Source of the DNA: Sialis fuliginosa | Lineage: Eukaryota > Arthropoda > Insecta > Megaloptera > Sialidae | DNA length: 64,000 bases | Direction of reading: 5' to 3' | Assembly: GCA_961205875.1 (NCBI GenBank) | Contig: OY540810.1 | Coordinates: 26,164,001-26,228,000, forward strand | Part shown: positions 1 through 10,674 of the stretch, one piece after another | Numbering within the stretch: position 1 is the first letter of the stretch | How the letters are laid out: each line of letters opens with the position of its first letter | The notes under the pieces: model-generated | The model's input: the letters and a program-made list of their open reading frames with translations, nothing else | The model's database searches: none | What the model was told of the DNA's origin: nothing | Translations under genes and position numbers: made by a program

Positions 1-29
1 AAAAATGGACCCGGTAGGTGGAGTTAGAG

Positions 30-193
30 TCGAGATATTTATGAAAATGTGTATTTATGGTCTCAATTTTAAACAAATTATTTTTGGACAGAATAACGTT
101 TGCCGGGTCAACTAAAACCATTAATTACAACCCTCTATACATGACAAAGGGTGAAATATTAACTCCCGTGCGAAGCCGAGATAGGTCCGCTAG
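30..193 (+). mobile_element. Helitron-like 3' end with a piece resembling the foldback unit
   Basis: The segment ends with a degenerate GC-rich stem, CCCGTGCGAAGCCGAG, then GGTCCGCTAG followed by T, the pattern of a Helitron 3' terminus (hairpin then CTRR/T). The preceding bases (GAGATATTT, TTGCCGGGTCAACT, TTACAACCCTC, ATGACAAAGGGTGA) run in the same order as in the right arm of the foldback element at 27474-31183. The 5' part is outside the window or not recognisable. Confidence 0.4.
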
Positions 194-1177
194 TACTTTA
201 TAAAACAACAAGTATTTGTGTTTTATATAGTATTTAAGTGAATGTACTTAATTACTTGTATTTAATACATTATACAGCTCTAGGTATATCTAATTTTGGC
301 CAATTTTTATACGAGATACAGTATTATCGTGTTGAATTTTTAATCAAAAAGAATTTTTGTATTTTTGTTAAAAAAAGTTTATCATACTGCTATTCTTTAT
401 TAACGTGATTTAGAGCTGTAACTTTCTAAATTTGTTATTGGCATCATCTAGAATCTAGAACATTTTTCTACATAGGTTTTAATCAAAATCGGTCACTTAT
501 GAACCATTCCTTATTAGATAATTTTATTCTCTTTAAATTAATTGTCTAAAACAATAAAATTGATTGTTACAATACATTAAATTCAAATGAATGTCATTCA
601 AATTCCGATGACATTATTTTGCATTTTTTCCCTTGGCCATGCGAGAATACTGTATGTCAAGACGTGCGAGAAGATGCGACGTGAGATTCGAACCGCAGAA
701 AGATTAATTGATAACAGAATATTTAATTAAAACACTCGTTAGCCGCTTGCGTTTCGTTTTGGTCTCATTTACATACAAAACTATGCACGAATACAGTGGT
801 GGTGCGCGCATAAGTGCGAAACCATGAGTAATTGTTCGTGTTCCTCGTAGAATTTTTGTATGGAAATAATATATATTTTTAAGTGTTTAGGGACACTCAT
901 GGCCAGTGTTTTAATAAAGTTAACTAGATTTATGAAGCATAAATATGTAAAAGTGTATTGAATTTAGTAGGTAAGGTTAAAGTTTTCGTGATGTAAAATA
1001 TGGGGGAAATTTCGAATAACTAAAAATTATAGCAAGCCTTGCCAACCCAAATTGCACAAAAGACGCATTGACGACCTAAAATTTTCCGAAAGCCGCACAT
1101 AAATAAGAAATTTTGTAAAAAAAAATATTTTTTTTGCATAAAAAATTTAAAGCTTATTTTCATAGGATTTTATACAT

Positions 1178-1400
1178 ATAGCCTGTCGCAGATGAAAGAT
1201 TGTAATTGATCTCATTCGATCCGGTGGAAAAAAATCTACAAGATTGTAGTAGGGGTTACAAGGAAAAAAATTACTCACTATCTTGCATAGGAACCGAGAT
1301 ATTTACGATTTTGTATAATTAATAAATAGCGAAAAAGAAAAAGTCTCAATTTTCTCCCAGTCTCATTTGATCCAAGGGAAAAACAAGCAAGTGTTCAACC
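1178..1400 (+). repeat. dispersed decayed copy of the 408-bp foldback unit
   Basis: Words such as CCTGTCGCAGATGAAAG, TCTCATTCGATCCGGTGG, GAGATATTTACGATTTTGT and AAATAGCGAAAAAGAAAAA occur in the same order as in the foldback left arm (CCTGTCACAGATGGAGG, TCTCATTGGATCCGGCGG, GAGATATTTACGATTTTCT, AAGTAGCGAAACAGAAAAA). It lies alone, without the minisatellite. Confidence 0.6.
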
Positions 1401-4400
1401 ATACTCAAATTTAAAATAAATATTTAACCAACATCAAAATATATCTGTATGGTTTCAAGTATTTAAAATGGATTTATTTATTCACAAAAATACTTCAAAT
1501 TCTAATTGTGTATTATATTATAAAAAAAAAGATTTATCAAATAAAATGAGTAGTTAAGTCACAAAAATAGAACAATATTTTGAAGAAAAACAACGGGAAA
1601 TTAAAACCAACCTCAGTCATTCTGAAACACCCGATACTTAAAAAAAACATTATAAAAACATAATCTGTTCATATGTACCTAAAAATGAGTACATAAAATT
1701 GTACTGCATTTGCTTATTTTCATAATTACACCCAGAGGGAGTAGGGGACAGGAGAACCCCCGAATTATGTCAATATACAATATTTAATTTAACAATTATG
1801 ATACCTATATAGATAAAAAAATTAAATTATATATAATTACAAAAAAAAATTAACCTCCTCCCGAATTTTTATTCTAGGTGCGCCACTGTTATTGCATAGA
1901 ACAAATAATTAAAAAAAAACAATTGGTTTTGTCGTCTGGTTGATTACCAAGCGATTACCTGTAGTTTTTGTAAAGTTTATAATTAATTTTTCTATTAACC
2001 ATTTATTATTGAAGTATTTAAGAAACATATCGTGGGTTAATTAAGCCATAAAAACTTGTTGGGTGTAAAACACAAATTTTAAGAAATATCGAAATTTTAA
2101 ATATACCAATCGATAGAGAAAAAATACTGACTAAAACTGCATTAAAAACTAATGTTCACATTTTTGTCCCTTTTATGTAAATTTTAACCATCGATTCTTT
2201 ATTTTTTTAATTGTTGCCATTAAATTAAAAATCATTTTATATCTCCTATAGTCTTATATTACCTACTACCTATTTTTTTTATAAATCCATACGTTTGGAT
2301 GTCTCAAATATAAGCCGAACGTGTTCGATCTAATCTTAATCTATGTGGTGTCTCCCCTGAAGTTAGGCATCAGTGGCACTGGTTGCTGTTGTCATATTTA
2401 ACAATAAAAATAAGAATATACAAAATTTATTATAATTTTTTTTTTTTATAGACCGCCACTGACTGGCTCTATATAACTAATGAATTATTTAAAATGGGCA
2501 CTTGTTTATCGCTTTCACAACTACACTATGGTATTCATGTATGTGTGTGATTCTATGAATTATGTCATAATATTCATGGATTTTTTCTTGCTGCTAATGT
2601 AAATCAATGTAATACTTTATTTAAATTATGTTTATTTGACAGTTGTTTTTATACCTACAAAATATTTGTTTGTTTTATTTACTTATTTGATTTTAAATAT
2701 CATTTAATAACGATGTAGGTATAAACTTTACACTCATATTTAAAATTAATTTGAATCTTTTCTGATAACGTATTATTTCAATTAGATTTTTTTGTACGTA
2801 CTTCCTGTATGATGCAATTATTGGAATTTTCCCGATTTAATCCTACACTGCACAGTGATGCATATTTGCATCACACATGTTTTCCGCCGATAACTTAAAA
2901 TTTACAAAGAATTTACAAAAAAAAAACAACAATAGAATGTAAGGGAAATAAACCTAATGCAGCTCCACATCCTACATAAGACGTACGACTGGATAAAGTT
3001 AGTCATTTTCCAATTTGGAATACTACAAGACTGCGATGTAAAAACCCCACATGCAAAGCACAAACATATATTCTTTGTGAAAAATGTCAAATTACTTTAT
3101 GTTTTAACAGACAGAAATTGTTTAAAATCATTCCATGAAATATAAATATATACTTAATTAGATTTACTAAAATGTGTACCATGTGTATTCCTAACATGCA
3201 TTTACATAATTTCTAATAAAAAATAAAATGTGCAGTGTAGGGTTAAGAATATTGTCGTCAATTAACATTGACTAGAGAATAAAATATTTATATTGTTAAT
3301 TAATTTTTGTCTTTTAGATCTATGTTGATCTTTTTAGATAGCTACAATGAAATAAATTTCTAGTTTTTCTAGTAACAGTTAACAGTTAATCTGCATTAAA
3401 AAAAATCTATTAAAGAATTTATAGAAAATTAAATAAATATTTAATGTAGGTACTTACAATATTAACATCAATTAGATTTACTAAAAAAAACATTTTTAAT
3501 TTTTACACGCTACTGATGTATTCAGTATAAGTATTGCATATGATAAATTATGATATAATATTCATGACTAGTTATAAACTATTTATTGTTAGTTGTTGTA
3601 TGCAAATCATTCATACATTTTATTTAAATATTTATTTTGACAGCGTGTTAGTATACAAAGATATTTTAATGTTTGTTATTGTACTTATTGCTGCCATGTT
3701 TATTTAAACTCTTTTCTAACATAACTTATTTGTCAAACATATGTTCTTCGATATTAAATGTTTTGAATTGTTATTATTTATATCGCCGTTAATATTTACA
3801 AGCATTTCAACAGATGGAGTAAAATATCTCAGAAAAAAAATCGTAAAAAATGTTTTATTTTATATTTTATATATAGGGCCTTAGATACGAAATATCATTT
3901 TTTAGTTTTTTTTTTAATTTACTTAATTTATTATTATTATATGAAGAAAAACGCAATTAAATTATGTAATAAGCTGATGTATGAAAGGACAATGTATTAA
4001 TAATTAATCAATGCAATGCAATTCAAATTCACGTTAGTACAACAACAATAAATTATAGTAGTCGTATTTACGGATATTGCACAGCGCATTTTAATTTTTT
4101 GCCGATGACGTTTTCGGATATCCGGGTGACTATATTTGGGTATGCATTATCTAGCAAAAATCATTTGGCGTTGATAATACTTTGAGATAAGAAGTGAATA
4201 TCACCATACACGTTTCAGTAATTTGAACGTATCATAATTTTATCAATATCTTATTTTTACTGAAAGTAATATAATCACTAATTACTTTTACATATATTGT
4301 GAAAACATTAGTTAGGAGTTATGACTTTTTCTATCTAAAATATATTTGAATTATTAAAATTTTATTTTTTTAATTCACCAAAATGTGTAGATTTATATAT

Positions 4401-5334
4401 CTATTTTTATGAAAGTAATGAAAATAAATAAATAATTAAATATTGTATAGCAAAATTGTCTTTTGTCAGATTTCGGAAGCAGTGTAATAGGCGAGCGAAT
4501 TATCCAGTCTAGCTTGCTTATAGAAATGACAATAACCGACCAATCAACGTTCTAGTGGCTAAAAATGATTTTATTAAATTCTTTATATTTTTCTGAGAAA
4601 AAATATCTATATACAGGATATTTTTTTATGCGGTCCTTCAATAGGTATACACATTTTTTTGTTTAATAAATCTAAATCTGCATTAAAAAATCTAAAAAAA
4701 TTATGTAAGCTTCATTGGATTAAAACGAACATTTTTTGTCTCATAATCTTTTAAAATCAATAGATAAAAAATATTTTAACCTTAAAAATAGCGAAAACTT
4801 CGTATATTTGTGATTTTTTTCTCGGAAACTAATTGTTTAATCAGAATAAATAAAAACTTTCGGTGATCCATGTCAGGTGGCAGTTTTGTCTGCATATGAA
4901 AATTAATGCCACAATTTTACATTTTATTTTACTTCTGATTTCTGATAAACGAAAGCGTAAATTGTTTTTATTTTTGTTTAAAGCGTGGCTGATCTGATAA
5001 CTCTATAAAATGTAGTATGTACAGAACATTTTTAGCTGCATCATCTGCTGCAGACATCTAAACACACCTTACTTGGGATTAAAATTCGTGTCTTTCTTGC
5101 ATTTAATGGTCATGTATCAAGGTTTGCAATGATTCAGATTGCACGTTTACATTGGGTATGTCATATTTTACATTTAATTAAAATCAACGTACAAATTGTA
5201 AATAAGTTCATTAATAGAATATTGTTGGTAAATGAGTAAAGTGTATTTATATGATGCAGGTCGTATTACAGAAGGTTCTCTCAAATTTAGAGAAAATTTA
5301 TAAAAATAATATTGGAAAAAGTTAAAAGTGTAGT
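1401..5334. other. AT-rich upstream sequence, no gene recognised
   Basis: Only very short open frames occur. I looked for a RECK first exon (hydrophobic leader, CC pair, then C-x3-C and a donor) and found no convincing candidate. Fragments resembling hAT ends (GTGCGCCACTG near 1880; CAGTGGCACTGG near 2371 and CCGCCACTG near 2453) are too short to delimit. Confidence 0.6.
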
Positions 5335-5599
5335 GCCCGGTATTATCAACTTAATGCTTCTTTAACACTAAATACTCCTTTAGTTTGATTTGGTGTATTA
5401 ATTAAATGTCATATGATATATATTTAAAAACATGATCTCATTAAAAAAATATGTATTATGCGTTATAAAAACATTGTGTAGAAAATTAAAAATCCCTTTA
5501 ATTAATTGTTTTATCCTTGATTCTGTTGATAATATGAAACAAAATTTAAATAAAGGACAGTTGGTTAACGAGAATTTAGTTAAACTTGGTAATACCGGG
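5335..5599. mobile_element. family A small inverted-repeat element, near full length
   Basis: The ends read GCCCGGTATTAT and, inverted, TAATACCGGGC, giving a terminal inverted repeat of about 11 bp around 265 bases. The only frame inside is a 60-codon one with no recognisable domain. At least ten pieces of this family occur in the window. Confidence 0.5.
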
Positions 5600-5728
5600 C
5601 GTTACTATAATTGAAAAAAATAATTCAAACTATCGTTCGAGAAACTATCCTTACACATTTTTTTTTCATATTATATTCATATAAATCTCGATGCTGCAGT
5701 TTTTGTCTTTAGTGTTTTATACGCTTAT

Positions 5729-6065
5729 GTTCGGTATTATAAAGGAACTAACAAATTAGCTAGCTAGCAAGCACTTTAAAATGGGGTATTAATTCTGTGA
5801 TAGTATCTATGGATTAGCTATGGATTGTAGAGCAGTGATACTTCAACTTATTGTACCACAGTTGGCGATTTTGACCGTACAAAATAATTTTCAGAATATC
5901 GCTACTGTTTTAATACCGTTAGTGTTCACATATCACTCGTGCGCGAAAATTGTCAAACACTTAATGAAACTTCAAGAGAAATGTCATATATATATGTATA
6001 ATAATGTATATATAGGTTTGAAACCTCATTAGAAGGTGTTTGAAAGCTTGTTTATAATACCGGAA
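5729..6065. mobile_element. family A element, second adjacent copy
   Basis: The left end GTTCGGTATTATAAAGG and right end TTTATAATACCGGAA are inverted relative to each other. The internal 70-codon frame (5820-6032) has no recognisable domain and I do not call it a gene. Confidence 0.5.
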
Positions 6066-6480
6066 ATTAATCGCGTTAGTATTCTGTAGACTACCGTGTA
6101 AAATAAATACAATAATTAGTACCTACTATAAATAATATGAATTAAAAACAATAATATTTTGTAAGAAATTCATTAAATTAAAAACGATCACAAAGCTTCT
6201 CGTATCTTCGAATTGGCGAGGAAGCAAAGATACTTAGAAAATACTCGTGTTTTAATTCCTCCTATTCCTATACATACATGGCACAATGCTCTTCGATTGT
6301 GATTGCGAACTAAATGGAAAAGCGGGCATTGAAACAATTTTTAGAATTAGGCCAAAGTAACCCGAGTTTACGATATTATATTTGCAAAAAATTGTTTATA
6401 AATTAAAAAAATATTTGTATAAAATTGACGTTTAATATAAGCCGATCAAATGTCAAATTCAAACTCGATTTAAACGTATA

Positions 6481-6879
6481 TGTACAGTCACCTGTATTAA
6501 TGGTCTTGCAGTTTGTATTCATTTTCGTTTATCGCAAACTTAGTAGGCTCCTCCCATTTGATTATTATAATATTTAAATCGTTTCTCCATGTATCAAACA
6601 AAGACAGTTATTTAGAAATTCATTTGCTAGATAAAGAACTACTCTTCGTTTATAGTAGTCATATATATTTGTGCAATTAAATTATTATGTAATCTATTGA
6701 AAATTGTATACGTAAATTTTGTGGCAATAAATATTTGATATTCCAAATTTTAGTATTTAAATATATGTATTAAACTTGATAGAAAAAGATAACCGATGAT
6801 GTTTGTCTTTAAACTTGGAATCTGTTGTAAGCGATTCTAGCCTTTAGGGTGCCAGACGAGTTCTGCAGGCGACTGTACA
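6481..6879 (+). mobile_element. family B inverted-repeat element, copy 1
   Basis: Ends TGTACAGTCACCTG and CAGGCGACTGTACA form a terminal inverted repeat. The interior shares long blocks (for example CTCCTCCCATTTGATTATTA and GATGATGTTTGT) with copies at 8448-8892 and 14796-15192. It is non-coding. Confidence 0.6.
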
Positions 6880-6974
6880 TCACGCTGAATTCGTTACAGA
6901 TAATTTTTCTTAACATTATTCGGCAAATATATATTCAATAGTTTCGTGTGTTTGTGTATATGTATGTGTGTGTG

Positions 6975-7075
6975 TAGGACCGGATCTGTAAACTCTGTGA
7001 TGTCGTCACGACGGGATTCGAACCCCCCTGGCGTGAATAGCGCATGTAGCTGCTCGTGTCGCACATCTGTCAAAG
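6975..7075 (-). mobile_element. possible tRNA-derived SINE fragment
   Basis: On the minus strand GGTTCGAATCC (complement of 7014-7024) is a perfect Pol III B-box, preceded by a weaker A-box-like GAGCAGCTACATGCGC. No complete cloverleaf folds, so I do not call a tRNA gene. A (TG)n-like tract lies beside it at 6950-6975. Confidence 0.3.
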
Positions 7076-8447
7076 TGTCATCCTATTATTCGGTATTATT
7101 ATAATCATCATCGGAGCTCAACGTTAGATGAGATTTTAGAGGAGTATTGGACTTTTTTTTGATAATATGAAATATAAAACAAGAAATGCATGGTAACGAT
7201 GCGATTTCCGGTTTGATTTAATTGAATTTTGCAGTTTAATTTTATTTTTATGTAGTCTTAATTTTTAATTCCATAGTGGTATAATAATTATAATTCAATT
7301 AAATATGGGTTGTGTTACTTGTGTTTATAATTAAATAGTTTTTCGATATAATTAAATTTAATTAAAACTGTACTGGGAGTACTGGTTTAAATTCACGTAT
7401 AGTAATTATAATTTCCTGATCAAATTTTATTAAATTTGTTTTTAGTTTTCCCTAGTAGTTAGATCAAGAGTATATACAGCCTTTTTGAGAAGAAGGCCGA
7501 AAAAATATTATATTTACCTAATTATATGAACGACAAAAAAAATTGTATACAAAGTTATGGTTTATTCAAACATTATCAATTTAGGTATATTATAAGTTTT
7601 TTAAAAATATTAAAAATTTTAAACAGTCTTCGATAGATAATTTAGAACTATATAGGCTTCGTTTTAGACAACGAGTATTGAGATGAGATCAAAACTAACA
7701 GAGTCGTATGTAAACATTTTGAGGCCCGAGGCGCAAAAAGTAATGCATACATTTATTTATAGTAGGAAAACGATTTTTTTTTAGTTAACGTCTAAATCGC
7801 GAAGACCTCATTCACCTATCGATAAGTACGACTCTAATCACTAGCCCGATATAAATCTATCGAGGGCTGGATCCAACCCGCGATCTGTAGTTTGGGAACC
7901 GCTGATCTAGACATTAAAGTATTTATTTTTGTAGTACCAGCAGCTTGATTTCAATTATCCAGATAAATATTTATATTTATTAAAAAATAAAAGAATTATT
8001 TTTTATCAGTTGTTTAAACTGTCATGTATCGTATCTATCTTTATACAGATCACAAAAAACGATGATATGTCATTGTCGAAAGGAAGACAAAAAACTCTTC
8101 CCACTGTGCATGCATATTTTAAATAAATAAACAGAATTTATAAGTTAAACAACACACATACACGAAGGCACACCAACATTAAAAAAAAAAGAATACTTGC
8201 TATAAATATAAATACACATTATGTCTGTATTGAAGTGAGATAGAATGCATATTTGACACGATGGTCTTGTTTGTTTATTGTTGTTAAGTTTTTGTATTTT
8301 GATTTGAAACCAGTTCATGTGAATTATAATTTGAGACTTTAGATGAAGATGTGTGCGATCAATGTATTTTTTATTTTAATAATTTTTTTGATATAAAATT
8401 TATAAAAAATGTAATATTCAAAGCTCTACGATTATAGTAAATATCGA

Positions 8448-8892
8448 TGTACTGTGGCTTCAGAAGTCGTCTACCACCCTAAAGGTTCGAAACACTCACA
8501 GCAGATTCAAAAATATTAAAATAAACATCATCGGTTGTCTTTTTCTAGGGCGGAGCTTATATAGTTACATTATTTTAAATAAAAACACAAATATACGTCC
8601 ATTTCATGAATTAATTTTATATCAAGTTTAACAAATTTAAATACTTAAATTCAGAATATCAAATATTTATTGCCACAAAATTTACATACTATACAATTTT
8701 CAATAGATTGCATAATAACTTAATCGCACAAATATATATGAGCAAATGAGTTTAAAAGTATCGATCTGTGTTTGATACGTGGAGAAATTAATTAAATATT
8801 ATAATAATCAAATGGGAGGAGCCTATTAAGTTTGTAATAAGCGAATTTGAATAAAAACTAGACGACCACTTCTGCATTTCACTATATCTACA
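8448..8892 (-). mobile_element. family B element, copy 2 (inverted)
   Basis: The reverse complement follows copy 1 through most of its length (for example AATCAAATGGGAGGAGCC near 8808, CAAATATTTATTGCCACAAA near 8663). It ends in AGAAGTCGTC / GACGACCACTTCT near the borders. It is in opposite orientation to copies 1 and 3. Confidence 0.6.
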
Positions 8893-10346
8893 TAAATAAG
8901 TAAAAAATCGTATTAGTCTGAAATCCTTACTTTCTAATATTTTTCACAGATTGAAATTTTTTTTTGTTTTTTTTTCGCGGAGTTATGGACTTATCAAAAA
9001 ACAAACAAACAAAACAAACATTTTTTTTTCAAATTTTGAAAGGGTATAAGGGGTTAAAAATTTGTCATTCGAAAGCGTGGAAATTCAGCTTCAAAATGCC
9101 ATTTAAAACTTTGATTCATGTTGTTTTTTTTTAAAGTTATTTAATATTTAACCATAATTGTCATTTTCACTTTGTGAGTTTATAAAGAAAAAACAATTCA
9201 TTGTTCGACTAACGTTTAAAAAATTTGTAAAAGATATAACTTTTCTCATAAAAATGCGTTTATTGATTATTCTCATGGTCCCCACGGGGGGAGGGATAAT
9301 AAGGCTCCACATTTTTTTTGGTCGTTGTAGAAAATGCCTTGGGTTTCTTAGTAGGGAGCCTGTGATAAGATGTGAAGGCCATGGTTATTTAATAAAAAAA
9401 AAATTCAATACATTTTTTATTTCAATTGTGATTAATAATTGCTAATTTGTAAAAAAAAAACACAATTAATTGAAAAACATGTTTTTTTTATGATATGCTT
9501 ATTTTAAATGGAAACCAAACATTAAAATTCAGTTGTCATTTCTTATTTTCCCATTTATATTAAAAATTAATATTCATATCTTGTACAGTTTTGTTTAAAC
9601 ATAATTTCATTTCATTGTATTTTGTTCACGTTTTGTATTTATGTGTGTTCTAAATTTATTGTGATTTGTGTGATGTATTTAGTAATAGGAAATTCCTAGA
9701 AACATAAATTGTTTTAAAACTTTTATGTAGGTCTATAATAATTTAGGTATATGAAGATGAATAAATTTTTGTTCAAAACACTTGGAAAAAGTATTTAAAA
9801 ATAATATATAGGAGGGTGGGGTGAGTCATTACATCCCTGTGTCGCCGCCACTGAGTACGTATAAAATAAGTCATTGGATTAAATGTTTTCGTGGGTGTTA
9901 TCTTACAGTTCACAGTAGACATAGATAATAATAATAATATGTAAATAAAGTATTTAGTATGATATTTTAACAGATTAATAAAGACATAAGATAAAGTAAA
10001 TATGTAAGTCATATAATTTATGCATGCAGACTGTACACAAACTTAACATTATTTATATTTAAATTGATAGGAAGCGAAAACAAAAATTTAAGTAAATGTG
10101 TAAAATATAATAATAATGTTATTGATATTGTTAAATACGATTCGTGCAATATTTTTTTTTACTATCGATATATATGCCTAACGTCCGCCATTCACAAACT
10201 TTGTTAGCTATAACAAACACTTTCAAACGGGGAAATCAAACCTATTTATATGACAGTTTCCTTGAAGATTCATGAAGTATTAGGCAACTTTCTCGCACGC
10301 GCATTAAGTTAATACCAATAGTATTAAAATAGTGGTGATATTATGA
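8893..10346. other. AT-rich sequence, no gene recognised
   Basis: Short frames at 9158-9445 (+) and 9773-10012 (-) have no recognisable domain and biased hydrophobic AT-driven composition. A GC-richer patch at 9805-9860 ending in CGCCGCCACTGAGTACG resembles a hAT right end without a visible partner. Confidence 0.55.
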
Positions 10347-10495
10347 GAAGAAAAGAAAGCAAAAGCTAAGCGAACACTATCTGCGGGGTATCAAATAAAA
10401 ATGACAGCTGTAATCAATGTATATTGTACATCTATATACGAATAACTTTAACGTTAATTAGAAATTAGCGGTCTAATAGCAGTGGTGATAGGTGT
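10347..10495 (+). mobile_element. family A element, truncated, just upstream of exon a
   Basis: Blocks AAAGCTAAGCGAACACTATC, GGGGTATCAAATAAAAATGA and GCGGTCTAATAGCAGTGGTG match other family A copies. Its end lies about 100 bases from the RECK exon a acceptor. Confidence 0.5.
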
Positions 10496-10590
10496 ATATC
10501 ATGGAATGCATTGCAATTTTGTTTATATATTTATATGTATATTATAATTATTATATAATAAATAATTAATTGATTTTATTTTTGTTCCAG

Positions 10591-10674
10591 ATGTCGCTAG
10601 TAGATATGGCAACAAGTAGTTCATATTTAGAAAATAGCATTACGGAAGTCAAGAAGTATTGTGCCATAGAACTT
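10591..10674 (+). CDS. Reck: RECK exon a: end of cysteine-knot motif 1
   Basis: The acceptor TTTGTTCCAG precedes the exon and the donor GTAAGT follows it. The 28 codons in phase 0 read MSLVDMATSSSYLEN...KKYCAIEL. They align with the internal human segment between the second cysteine pair and the WNC motif of motif 1. Residue 24 is the conserved Cys. The first codon happens to be ATG, but no signal peptide follows, so this is an internal exon. Confidence 0.85.

Noticed and set aside
660-710. tRNA-like GGTTCGAATCT on the minus strand
   Set aside because: Only the T-arm-like motif is present, with nothing resembling the rest of a tRNA or an A-box.
6975-7075. tRNA gene on the minus strand
   Set aside because: A perfect B-box is present but no acceptor, D-arm and anticodon-arm pairing can be assembled, so it is only a possible SINE fragment.
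7860-7904. hAT right end AGTTTGGGAACCGCTG
   Set aside because: It looks like a genuine end, but no left end or flanking duplication was found, so the element cannot be delimited.
10591-10593. ATG at the first base of exon a as the RECK start codon
   Set aside because: A good acceptor precedes it, no signal peptide follows, and the encoded segment aligns inside motif 1.
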